Shown: positions 47,763 to 58,983 of the stretch, piece by piece
Position numbering within the stretch: position 1 is the first letter of the stretch
Layout: every line of letters begins with the position of its first letter
Assembly (NCBI GenBank): GCA_039720395.1
Contig: CM077823.1
Span: forward strand, 11,364,107-11,428,106
DNA: 64,000 nt
Direction of reading: 5' to 3'
Source of the DNA: Liquidambar formosana
Taxonomy: Eukaryota > Streptophyta > Magnoliopsida > Saxifragales > Altingiaceae
The notes under the pieces: generated by a model
Told to the model about the DNA's origin: nothing
The model's input: only the letters and a program-made list of their open reading frames with translations
Databases searched by the model: none
Made by a program: the position numbers and the translations under genes

Positions 47763-48245
47763 GTATAGTGTGTTTAAATGACTCTTGTGGTCACACGCGC
47801 CTCCTATTTTGTGCGAGTTCTCTCACCCAAAGAGGTGAGTGTACATTATGGAAGCATACGAGTTCTCTCATCGGGAGTGGTGAGCGTATGAAAGTATAGT
47901 GTGTTTAAATGACTCTTGTGGTCACATGCGCCCCCTATTTTATATGAGTTCTCTCACCAAGAGAGGTAAGCGTACATTATGGAAGCATACGAGTTCTCTC
48001 ATCGGGAGTGGTGAGCGTATGAAAGTATAGTGTGTTTAAATGACTTTTGTAGTCACACGCGCCTTCTATTTTGTGCGAGTTCTCTTACCCAGAGAGGTGA
48101 GCGTACATTATGGAAGCAAGTGAGTTCTCTCATCGGGAGTGGTTAGCGTATGGAAGTACAGTGTGTTTAAATGAATTTTGTGGTCACACACGCCCTCTAA
48201 TTTGTATAAGCGTACATTATAGAAATTATGATTACCTTCCTCATT
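47763..48245 (+). repeat. 131-bp tandem repeat, 3.7 copies
   Basis: Units start at 47763, 47894, 48025 and 48156, each exactly 131 bp apart. Each has GTATAGTGTGTTTAAATGAC, GTGGTCACACGCGCC, CGAGTTCTCTCACC and CATCGGGAGTGGTGAGCGTA. The last is truncated after GTACATTAT. Each unit contains two related GAGTTCTCTCA...GTGAGCGTA halves, so the 131-bp unit is itself an old duplication. Confidence 0.9.
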
Positions 48246-48355
48246 GGATACTGATGAAGTTCAATCCTTGATCCTAAGCTCTTTTCTTGTGAAAATGGGC
48301 TGTCTTTCTAGCATTGATGTCATTTGCGGAGCAAACTCCACCAATAAAGGGCATT
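48246..48355. other. Short spacer before LTR C
   Basis: About 110 bp between the tandem array and the TGTAGACATCCC start of the next LTR. Nothing is recognised. Confidence 0.4.
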
Positions 48356-48828
48356 TGTAGACATCCCATTTTCACCCCCTACAAGTTTGTGATAGCATTT
48401 GGTTAGGTTTTGAAGCATTTAGGAGTCCTTAAGCCTTAAAGGACACTTTTGCCCTTTTAAGCCTTAAGAGAGTAGTTCATTATTGCATGCATACTTCTGT
48501 CTCATTGTTGAGTCCCATCAATTGCATTTAGTTTTTAGGATAATTTAGGATGTGTGTGTCAAATTTGGTTCAATTCTAGATAGGTTTGGATAGGTAATTA
48601 AAACTTTTGCGACTTAAAGGGCAATTTTGTCTTTTACTTTGTATATTTTCTAATTGACTCCGAAACTTGTTCCAGATTGTTCTATTGGTCTTAAAATGAT
48701 GAAATGAGTCTAATTGAAGTGCCAATTTAATTATTGAATAGGTTTTGGATTGATTCACCATATTACCCTATGGCTAATTGACCATTTTTCGGTAAACCAC
48801 CTTATTAAAACCCAGCCACTTGACCGTG

Positions 48829-50844
48829 TGTAGGCACCCCATTTTCATCCCCTAATTCCACACCTTTCTACCTTAGGAGCATTATCACATATAGAGAATT
48901 ACATCATTTTGGCACCAAATCTTTTTAGTTAGGCTCTATACACCTTTAAGAATCCATGGTATCTTCCGGGGTTCAATTTGGTTAAGTCTTGATAAGTATA
49001 AGAACTTTTGCGACTCGGAGGGCATTTATGTCATTTCACTTGCATAATTCTTATTTGACAGCCAATTCTCACCAAATTCATCCCAAGATGATCCTAATGA
49101 CTTTTGGATGTCATTTATAGGCTTGGTTTAAAATTTGGTTAAGTTTGGAGATGATTTGCTCAAGAATGGTCCAAAGTAGGCTCAGTTTAACTTTGTTTGT
49201 CGGCCCTCCTTATAAATGCTTCTTAATTTGATCCAATTGAGTCCAATTAATGCTTCATTAATATCAATTGAGTCTTAATTAAGGTGTATTAATGCTTGGA
49301 ATTATTTTTAGGAGAGTTTGATTACAACTAGAACTCCATTAAGGTTCAAACCCTAATGTTTTCCCGAATAGTCTTAATTGATCTGTATGAGCCATATGGG
49401 CTTAACCCTTGATTAATTAACCAAGTGTGGCTCAATTAGGATTGTTTTAATCAGATTTTAAGTAGAGAATTGAGCCATGGTTGTTTTAAATCCAAAATCA
49501 ATGAATTTGGACTTAAATGGACCAAATACATAGCATGAAGGGATAAGTATGCACAAAAGTGCACTAAAAAGGCTACTAGTGGCCATATGGCCACTAAGAA
49601 AGGCCAAATGGCCACCAAGGGAAGGCTAAACGGCCACCCAAGGTGCCCAAATGGCCACCAAGGGTGCCTATTGGCCTCTGACAGACTTTTTACCTTAGTT
49701 TGAGCCCAATAGACTCCTTCTCTTGTGAGAATTCGAAATTCTTCCGAATTTTTGAAGTATTTGAGATGGAACCAGCTCTTGTGAGTGTCTTAGAGCCCTT
49801 GGATCATCCTTAGCTAGATCCAATCTTAGGCATTCATTCTATTCACCTTTCACTATAAATAGGGGTCCTCCCTTCCTTCATTGTTCACCAAATCTTAGTA
49901 GAGTATTCCTAAACAAATGAAGAGCTTGAGTTCTTGAGTGTGGGGAGAACGTTCCTATTAGTGTCCCTTCACTCAAGATTTATTCTAAAGAAGAGCTTGG
50001 GCTTAATAGTTAGTAGGGAACATTCCTATTAGTACCCTCTAGCTTGCGACCCATTCTAGAGCTTGAAGGCGCGGAAGCTCTGCTCAACTTGTGACTCCCT
50101 CCCTTGAGGCCATCTTAAAGCTTGAAAGCATCGAAACTCTGCCCGATTTTTAACTCAAAAACCCCAAGGTTGCAAACAGAACTATGCCTCAGTTCTGTCA
50201 GGTATAATTCTTAAACTCTATTGCCATGATGTAATTGTTTATATGAATCAATGCTCTCATGAGTTTTATTATTCATAGGATTATATTAGGATTTTGATCC
50301 TAAATCAAACAAGTTTTCAAACTAAAGTTGTTTCTTTTAAGTGAGTTGTTTTTCAGAAACAAGTGTTTGAATATGGATTGGATTCTAATAAAGTCCTATG
50401 ATGAGTGAAACTCTTCCCCCCAACATGTTTGATCTAACTATGTGGACTTTGATCTTCGTCAGAAGTACATAGGCCGCTCACTTGAGCCCAAGTCCAACTT
50501 AGTTTAGTTTTTATCTTTTAATTTTCTTAATTTTTAGTTATTGCATGGTTGAAATTGATTAAGCTCAATTAATAAATGAGACCGATTTATCAGGCGAAAT
50601 GGGTGCCTACGGGCTGTGGCTCGGAACCTTCCCATTTCGTAACCTATCCCCCGAACCCTTGTTTTTGGTTTGAGACATGCCTATTTTCTATTAATGGAGT
50701 CAAACTTGTTTTTTTAAAACAAATCTTTTAGTGGTTTCCTCGTACCCTAAAAATGAGGTGGCGACTCCTTTGCTTTTTGAAAACCCCTTTTAAAAAAGGT
50801 ACAAAAACTCGATTCCCCTCCCGAGTTGATTTCCGGCGTCCACA
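48829..50844 (+). mobile_element. Solo LTR (family B) nested in LTR C
   Basis: The 2016-bp LTR begins TGTAGGCACCCCATTTTCAT and ends TTTCCGGCGTCCACA, with perfect CCGTG duplications (48824-48828 and 50845-50849). It has no internal region. It carries a cluster of GGCCATATGGCC-like palindromic motifs (49570-49660), a CTATAAATAGG TATA-like box at 49853, a TATGTGGACTTTGATC box at 50439 and GGTGGCGACTCC at 50757. Confidence 0.9.
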
Positions 50845-51012
50845 CCGTGGTTAGGGATTTCAGGTCCAAGAATATTCTAGACTTATTTTACATTTAATCC
50901 TTGAAATTTTGGCTTTTGAATCACTCAATTCGGAGTTAATTTGAGGAAGATATGGCTATTTTAAGTTAAAAATCCAAAATAAGTCAAAACCGGGCGAAAC
51001 CTGAGCCAAGCC

Positions 51013-51089
51013 TCGGGTGACCGGTTCACCCAACTGGTCCAACTGGTTGGGCCAACCGGTCCAACCAGTTCACTCAACCGGTCACCTGA
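51013..51089. repeat. 77-bp LTR palindrome, copy 3
   Basis: It starts TCGGGTGACCGGTTCACCCA and ends CTCAACCGGTCACCTGA, with CCAACTGGTTGGGCCAACCG near the centre. The outer eight bases match copies 1 and 2, but the core is entirely different and still palindromic. Confidence 0.85.
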
Positions 51090-53209
51090 GCCCCGTGTCT
51101 ATTTTTCCCTATTTTCAAGAAAACGCGTTTTTGGACTCTTTTACTTCGAATTTCTTCTTCCAAAAGTGTTTTAAACCTATTAGGAAGTGATTTTAAGTTG
51201 TCCAACATTTAGAAGAGTTAATAATAGCCTGAGATTAGTTTTATGGTGAATTAATCTGAACCATTGGTTCATATGGTTGGTTGGCTATAAATAAAGGCTC
51301 ATTCATCAGTATTAAGGACTTTTGACACTTCATATTCATATAAGAGAGAGAAGGAGAACGAATTTGCACACATCCACACCACTTGGAGAGAACATTCTAC
51401 TGCAATTTTAAAGAGGAACTAAAGGGCAATCAAGTCTAACACCAAGGAAGAATGTAGCGAAGACCTTTGTTTTGTTGTAAGCTTCCTTACATCCTTATTC
51501 TCCTTATTCTATAGTTTTTTCTTCTTCTACCCCATTCTCTGCATAGTTATAGCTTAGTATTGAGTTAAGAATCATATAGACTCTATATTTTAGAGTGTAT
51601 ATGATTCATATGATGTGAAAAGCATGCTAGTCGAGTAGAGATTGTGAATTGTTTGTTGGTAGGTCTCTCTAGAATAGGCGTATGTTTACACAGAAAATTA
51701 GTTGATGTGTTTAGGTCATTTCTCTTCATGGTTCAATTATATGCATGATTTTAAGCATCTTTTGTATAGGACACTTTCTGTGAAAACTTCATCTTCATAG
51801 GTATATGGATGATGTTTTTTTTAGAGGATAATTATTGTCCTTAGAGGGTGAGGTTGTGCATGGTGCTTTCTGGAGTGTGTTTAAATGCGCTATGAGTTTC
51901 TTTGCATTCTTAGGTATATATTTTATGTAGGATATGTGAAAAAATCATTCATGCGGAGTGAATTTTATGTGAAATCTCATGATAGTTTTTCTTAAGAAAG
52001 TTCGCCGTAAGGATGCTTATTTTATATTCTTACATAAAATATTTATCTAATGCATCATGTTAAATTTTTTTTTTTTTTCATGTTTTGGATTGTTATATGA
52101 TATTTTCATCATAATAATTCATATTTAACATGTTTTTTGATAGTTTTATGCATAATAGTGAGTTTAGGGCATATAGGAGCATATTAGGGTTTTCTTTTTC
52201 TTTTGATTTTTGTTCTTTGAATGGTTATTAGTATGTTTTAGAGGTATTTAGTATTCTGTCTAGATTTGAATTAGTTTTTCTAATGATGATTTGAGCATGA
52301 ATATGTTTGGCTTAAGCATGATAATTGCCCTATAGCATATATGGGGTGATTAATTGGTGATTTCTCTATGTTTTGAGATGTTTGGCATATGGTAAGTTGG
52401 TTGGTTCATAGTGAGTTTGTTATAAATTGTTCTCTTCTCCCCCCTTGGGTTATTCTCTTTGCTTTGAACTATGATTCATAAGTTTCTTACTTTCTAAAAT
52501 TTCTTATTGAATAAGAGTTCTATCTCTTCTCAAATTCTATCCTTTATCAAATTCCTTTTTTTTTTAAACTCTTCTTTTTCTTAAAAGGGAAACTTAGGGT
52601 TTATAGTTTATTGTAAAGGGAATAACCCCTTCTCAATTGAATTACGTGGACTTTGATCCTTATATTTTTGTATGTGGGGTACGTAGACACTTATTTGATG
52701 TTTAAGTCCGCCTTAGGATACAAAAGTATCCTAGGTTTTCTTTTCTTTTATTCTTTTATTCTTTATCTCTCTCTCTATTGCTTTCCATACTTCTCTTTAT
52801 TTGTTCATGGATGTTTATGAATGCTTTATGGATGTTTATGGATGAATGGATGGTTATGGATAATTCTTTACATATGCATGATGATTAATTAGGAAGTGAT
52901 TGAAATAGCTTATATAAATTAAGAGACCAATTTTGGGGCGATGTGGTTACCAATAGGATGTTTCCCAAAACCTTCTCACATCATAACTTAGTCTTCGAAT
53001 CCTCTCTTATTTTGTTAAGACCTGTTTTTTACTTGATTGGAGTCAAGTGGTTGGTTTTTAAAGGTTTTCTTTAAAATATTTTATGGTTTTCTCTTTTCCT
53101 TAAAAAATGAGGTGGTGACTCCTTGTTTTTGTGAACCTTTAAAAACAGATATTTATTTATTTAAATCTCTACACTTTTTAAAAGAGTCGATCAAAACTTG
53201 TGGTTCACA

Positions 53210-55440
53210 CTCCCAAGAAAAATCCAATCAATACGGTCGAAAGACCGAATATCCAAACAACTTAAAATATGGAGATGTACATATCTTGTCAAAGCAAGAT
53301 CCTCCAGGTTTGAACCCATCAATGTTTTGGCGTGAAGGGCAAATTCCCACTTCAGCCCATTTAGGAAGCCAATTCGGTTACACTAGACCGAATGTTAGAA
53401 CAAGTGGAACAAAAGATAATGTGTTTTATGCTACGTCTGGGGGGCAAATTTATAATTAGATGCTAAATGATTCATTTGACCCAACCTGGAATAGCCAATT
53501 TATGTTTGGAAACCCAAATGAAATACCAATTAGAACTAGCCGATCGGGAATTATGGGGGTTCAAATGAAATTCCATATAATTATATCAGTCAAGAAGATC
53601 CTACACAAACCTTCTAGACCAATTTGAGGGACAACACAAACCATTTCAGATAGGAGATTGCTAATATTATTAGGGAGCAAATAGGGGCAGGTTAACCTCC
53701 AGTAAGAACGGCTTATAGCCATCCTTACCTTGATTATATCGATCAGTTTCATGAATTCCCAAGGGGCTTTAGGTTTCCTGACTTCACTTTGTTTTTAGGA
53801 GAGGATAGGCAGTCTACTTTGAGCACATTGGCCGATTTACGTGCCAGTGTGGTGAAGCAGGTAGTAATAGTTTTTTAAAGTTAACGTTGTTCCCAAGTCC
53901 TTTAACTGGGCTTTCAATTGGTATATTAATTTGCCATCAGGATCAATTACAACATGGTAAGAAATGGAATCCCTTTTCCATACTTATTTTTGAAGAGCTG
54001 AGACCGAACTAACGGTCGCTGATCTTGCCCGAATGTGTCAAAAGCCTAGTGAAAAGGTTGATACTTTCGTCCAAAGATTTTGTAATGCCCAATGTAGGTG
54101 CAGGTCGAATTTGGCACAGTCTAATTGTGTTAAGATGGTGATTAGTGGCCTCAACCTAGAAAATAGGGAGAGATTTATTGGTCAAGACTTTTTCGACCTA
54201 GGTCATCTTATGACTGTCGTGTTTAAGTATGAGAGAATTCTTGAAGAAGGGTTTCTTCAAGGAGTACTTATTATAGGAACCCCAATGGGGAAGTGGCTCA
54301 AATTGAAGCCATTGAAGAAAGTGAAGAGAGTGAAGAGGAAATTGCATTGGCCGAATTAAATATTAATCGGCTTTATACAAGCAGGGCTTTAGTGAAATCT
54401 AAAGTTCAAGAATTGCAACAAAATTTCCAGAGGAGGCTGAATAACGACAGCCAAAATGGAAATAGTTTTAGGGAAAATAAATATGATTTTGATCTTTCTA
54501 AAACTGAGCAAATATTTGACCTACTATTAAAAGATAGATAGATCAAATTACCAGATGGACATAAAATTTCATCTATAGAAGAAATGAAAGATAAAAAAAA
54601 TATTGCAAATGGCATGATTGTTAGACACATCCAACAAATAGTTGCATTATGTTGAGAGATGCCACTTAAAAGTCAATAAATAATAAGAAATTGAAATTTC
54701 CTGAAAAAAAGACTATCCATTAAGTAGATGAAAACCCTTTTCCTTTCGAATTTCCCATTAATATGGTCGTTTTACAGGTGCAAGATTCGAACTTGTCTAA
54801 TAAAGAGGCCGTAAATGTTAAAAAGAAATTAGAGGATAAGGGGAAGGTAATCATGCAAGCTCTACAGCAACGGAATGAAGTTATGAAATCAGTCTCCTTT
54901 ATCCCTATGGTTGAGGGCGAGACCTATGCTTACTCTGGAAGGCCAGGTGCTGGTGCTTATAAGAGATGGTCAAAAGTTGCGATAGAGCATCTTAGTGATA
55001 TTTATGGTCATCCACTCTTTTGCAGAGGACGTCACAAGGAACTGGCTATGCCATAGTATAACCTTGGGAATTTGAAGAGGGCCGTGATTGGAGATGTAGA
55101 AGTCTCTGTCTATAGGGGAAAGTTTCACGTGAGAGGCGTTAATGAGGTCGAAGTTACAAACGCTGCAGCCAGGAGGCTAAACAAATATAAACAAAAGTTT
55201 CGATCAAGTAACCTGTATAAGGCTAGAGTTGAGAAAGAAAAACTGATAAAGGAAGAAAATGAAGAACATGTTAGAAGTTTGAGGAAGGATTACCGAAAGG
55301 TTGATGCAAGCAACAAAAGAGTTCGACTTGATGAGTATTCAAAAGGTCAAAGTTTAAAAATTAGTGTGAGAAATGATTATCAGGCCTCAAGCTATTGGGC
55401 CGATAGAAAGACTAAAAGTCAAGAAACTGGGGGATACTGA
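53210..55440 (+). pseudogene. Decayed gag of a Ty3-gypsy (Tat-like) element
   Basis: A Gly/Pro/Asn-rich N-terminal part (53220-53640: PGLNPSMFWREGQIPTSAHL, GSQFGYTRPN) leads into the gag core. Seen there are YLDYIDQFHEFPRGFRFPDF and LGEDRQSTLSTLADL near 53730-53850, an AWNW/SFNWYINLPSGS-like patch near 53910-53945, then KPSEKVDTFVQRFCNAQCRC and VKMVISGLNLENRERFIGQD, to 54240 with DFFDLGHLM. After that comes a lysine-rich linker (54763-55440) with AAARRLNKYKQKFRS. At least six frameshifts or stops break it. It follows LTR C directly and runs into a protease. Confidence 0.7.
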
Positions 55441-55613
55441 ATTCGGCCTAATATTTGGAAGCGCTTGGAAGCACTTGAGGAAGAGAAGAAGTCTCTTCAA
55501 ATAGCTATCGAAAAGTGTAAGGAAGATGAAATACTGGAGGCCATGATTTTAATGCTGATGATGATGACACCATCTAGTTTGGTTCTCTCCCACCTGCTAG
55601 GATCCAGGTAAAT

Positions 55614-55935
55614 ATGGTTTTTATTTTACCTATTGATTTTAGAGTTAAAGAAGGTCAGACTCAGTCTTCTGATGACATTGAAGTTGGTTTTGAGGGAAAG
55701 CTATCCATTAATGAAATTTCAGAAGTATCAAATCGGTCTGGGCAGGCCAAAATATCTTGCAAAAATATTACTTTCACCAAGCCAAGTGAAAACATGGCTA
55801 AACATTTGAAATCTTTGTATATCAAAGCCCATTTTAATGGAAAACCAATTTTAAGAGTTTTAGTTGATAATGGGGCTTTTGTAAATATTATACCAATTTC
55901 GGTCATGAAGAAGTTAGGAAAGACCGAAAAAGATT
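55614..55935 (+). pseudogene. Retropepsin-like aspartic protease of the same element
   Basis: KISCKNITFTKPSENMAKHL, then FNGKPILRVLVDNGAFVNII, PISVMKKLGKTEKDLL. The VDNGA motif takes the place of the catalytic DTGA/DSGA; Asn at that position also occurs in other plant Ty3-gypsy proteases from memory, so activity cannot be judged from it. This protease would cut Gag-Pol. Homology stops at about 55935, where unrelated repeat sequence begins; reverse transcriptase does not follow on this strand. Confidence 0.7.
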
Positions 55936-56396
55936 TATTATTGGCAAGGATTGAACATATAAAACCTTTTCATTTGAAAGCTTGAAAAATGCCACCCACC
56001 AAGTGTTTGATAAAATGCCTAAGTGAAATAAAGGTGTTCAATCTTTACCAAATCAATGTATATCAACAAGTAACCACATGAGTGAGTAATATGCTATGAT
56101 TTAGCAAGGATTGACCATACAAAATTCTTTTGTTTCAAAGCTTGGAAAGTGTCACCCACCAAGTATTCGATAAAATGCTCAATTAATAAAAAATTGTTCA
56201 ATCCTTACCAAATTAAGGTATATGAATAATTAAACTCACAAACATTCATTAATAATTCATTTCATAAATAAAAACAACTTTTTGACATCTTTTAGAAAAC
56301 AATTTGAAACCAATTGCTAGTGTAAGCTTATTATTTCCATGTTCTCTCAACTAACTCTTAAGGCATTTTCAACGACTATAGTCCAACTTTCAAGAC
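55936..56396. repeat. Two-copy direct repeat of about 175 bp
   Basis: GGCAAGGATTGAACATATAA (55935) through AATCTTTACCAAATCAATGT recurs at 56107-56225 with about 85% identity (CACCCACCAAGTRTTYGATAAAATGC in both). It lies between the protease break and the plant-mobile-domain gene and may be part of a 5' or 3' untranslated region. No coding signal. Confidence 0.65.
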
Positions 56397-58343
56397 ATGC
56401 GCACTAGGTCTTCTATGAAAGGACTTATTGAATGGTGGTGGAACATAGAAAACTTCCAACCCATAGCCAAGAACCATGTTAAAAAGGTCGGTTTTGGCCC
56501 GTTTCTAGACTCCTTGTGGAACGATTAATGTGATAGGCAAGTCTTGCTTGCCTTGTTTGAATTATGGTGGGACACCACCAACACATTCTATTTTAGTTTT
56601 GAGGAGATGACCTTAACCCCCAAGGACTTCACCATGATCACGGGTTTGAGCATTAAAGGCAAGAGTTTGGAATTTTATGAAGATGCATCCACAGATGAGG
56701 ATTATTTCCCAGCATATCTTGGAATGGAAGTTGAGGTAATCAAGAAAGCGGTGCGCTGCACCTAGCTTTTTAACAAATTTGCAAAACAAAAGGAGAGCGC
56801 GGGTGTAAGCCCCGATTGCATCACAAGGGCATTCCTTCTTTACATGATTTCATGCACATTCTTCGCTGGCACTGGTGACTAGCCCCTATGGGCCTTCTTA
56901 CAAGCATGGAAGATGTTGGCAAGATTAGGAAATTCAATTGGGGAGGGGCTGCTTTAGCTACCATGTACTGGACAATGTCAGATATGTCCCGTGGTGTTAC
57001 AAAGGACTTTTGGGGAATGCCTTTTGTTTGGGAGGTAATAGTACTTCTCTTTTATTTCATTTCACATTTTCTTATGTTTTCTTTCCTTTTAACTCTTTTT
57101 TCAATTCTTGATAGGTCTGGTGTTATCAATACCTCAATCTATGCCGCCCATCTCTTGCTGAGGAAACCAAAGAATGGCCTACCCTCAAAAATTACTCTCC
57201 CACTTATGTGTCCTTCCGGGCGGCGAATCGTTATGATTACGCCCATGCTAGAGCTCACCTAGTAAGCCTGATAGCTGACATGGTGAAACTCTCTCTTTAT
57301 TCTTTTATTTTCTTTTTTACTTTCAATTTTTCTCATTGTGGATTTCAAACAGATTGAATGAGATACATGGAAGATATGGGTATCAATGCTACCCAAGCGA
57401 TGTATTCCTAGCTTAGATTTGACCGGCAAGAGGGTGCTCTTGGAAGGCCCCGTGGGCAGATACTGGTACTTGGGGGAACGAGTTTTGCGAGAAGTTAAAA
57501 GCAATGTGAATGTTGCTATGACCTCGATGCCGCCACCACTAAACATGAGGCATGCTAACTCGATGAAGGGAGATGAGTTGTGGAAACTTTGAGGGCTGGG
57601 ATGCTGAAGAATACACTTCTCCCAACATTATATATGATACTTTCTGTCAGCAATACCTGATGAGACCCCGACTGACTGGCTTCTCTCCTCAAGGGGTAAG
57701 TTTTTGATGCTTTCATTGTTTTTCCCTTTTTATAGAGACTTTTATTTAATGGGTGAACACTTGCAGGGTCGACGAGCACGAGGGCATAGCTCGACAATGG
57801 GCTCAGGTACAGGGGTGATTCATGGTTCTGAGGAAGATAATATGGAGGAGGATTGGCCACTGCCCTTGCCTCGGCCTAATTGGTCTGTAGATTTATGCTG
57901 CGAGGCGGACTTTGTCAAGACTGCCATCACCCATCCCGCTTTTGATGAGTCCTCTAGGATTGACCCAAGTCGAGAACAGGTAAATTCTCTTTATAGATAT
58001 TTTCTTTTTTCACATGACCTGCGATTAATCTCATGGATTGTCCTAGGTGCCTGCGGCGTATGCCCAGGGAGTTCATTGACCTTAGCGAGGGCTTGAGACG
58101 TAACCTTGTGAGGATGAGCTTAGCCAAGTCCATGGTGGAAGCCCGTTTGGATGTCATAGTAAGTGTTCAACCTATTTTAAATTTCCCATTTGAAGTTTTC
58201 AACCCACCATATTCTCATTCTTAGTTTCTTTGCAACAGACTTCGTCATCACAGCCACCGTAATCAATGCGTCCTCCTAGAGCACCTCATAGGGGTCGTGA
58301 TGGAGCTGGGCCGAGTCGTAAAAGAAGTTCTGGGACTCGTTGA
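56397..58343 (+). pseudogene. Plant mobile domain (PMD, MAIN-like) pseudogene, six exons
   Basis: Exons: 56397-57034, 57115-57282, 57353-57695, 57767-57979, 58047-58158 and 58239-58343, all with GT-AG introns. Exon 1 has FELWWDTTNTFYFSFEEMTL, MITGLSIKGKSLEF, DCITRAFLLYMISC and, after a frameshift, FNWGGAALATMYWTMSD. The exon 1-2 junction reads FVWE-VWCYQYLNLCRPSL in frame. These are the blocks of the plant mobile domain, found in MAIL proteins and in MULE and Ty3-gypsy elements. Exon 5 ends in LVRMSLAKSMVEARLDVI and exon 6 is Arg/Ser/Pro-rich. Stops (for example after LDSLWND, a likely Trp-to-TGA in exon 3) and two frameshifts make it non-functional. It is either a host-type PMD gene or an accessory gene of the minus-strand retrotransposon. 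Confidence 0.75.
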
Positions 58344-58983
58344 GTTCACTTACCTCTTTGTTGGGATTATAAAAACAATGAAACAATGGTCATTTTTTTG
58401 CATTTCATGTTATGTTCTGTAATTGCAACTCTTGAACCAACTTCTTAACCTTAGTATGGATACTTGTGGTGCCTCTTAGAATCTATTATGATTTATGAAA
58501 ATTTGAGTCAATATGAGCTTATAGGAGTTAAAACGGCCTAAAAAGGCCATCCGGAAGTGAAAATAGGCAAAACCAGGTGAAACAAGGCAAAAAAAAGGCG
58601 GAGTCTCGGGTGACCATCTAGCCCCGGACGGTTACCCGAGGTCGACGCATTTTTTCGCGATTTTTCAGGAATTTTGCTATTTTGACGATTCTACTCCTTT
58701 CAGGACTCGAATTTGTGACCTTTTCTCTGTAAAAACACATGAGGGAAGCCTTCTAACTCTCTTATTTTCATTGACAATAATTATGGAAGCCTTGGATGGA
58801 TTCTTAAGAGGGTTCTTGGCAGTCATAGTTGCCAAAGACAAAACTGAGTGTAAGTGCTTTGGCTTGGAACCTTTGCTCTCTTTAAGGCACATGAAGCTCG
58901 AAACGACTCTTCTCACTGCTACTACATACTTCTAGGATCCTTAAGTCCTTGTCTTTCGATTTAATTATGAAGAATTATGCCCG
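58344..58983. other. Spacer between PMD and DUF7745-like genes
   Basis: Holds a 34-bp palindrome (58607-58640: TCGGGTGACCATCTAGC, then CCGGACGGTTACCCGA), like a short version of the LTR palindromes, preceded by AAAACCAGGTGAAACAAGGC as in the LTRs. It may be a fragment of LTR. No gene is recognised. Confidence 0.45.

Larger units (their letters stand above)
48356..53209 (+). mobile_element. LTR (family C), interrupted by a nested solo LTR
   Basis: Begins TGTAGACATCCCATTTTCAC and ends AAAACTTGTGGTTCACA. Without the nested 2021 bp it is about 2.83 kb. It has the same layout as the family A LTRs: palindrome at 51013-51089, a TATAAATA at about 51289, the TACGTGGACTTTGATC box at 52643 and GGTGGTGACTCC at 53111. 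Gag-like sequence follows directly, so it looks like the 5' LTR of that element, though no primer-binding site is visible at 53210. The second half is the same family as the minus-strand LTR at 62698. Confidence 0.75.

Noticed and set aside
53037..53220. Open frame beginning inside LTR C and running into gag
   Set aside because: The first 60 codons are the LTR end, not Gag; the ATG lies before the LTR boundary and is fortuitous.
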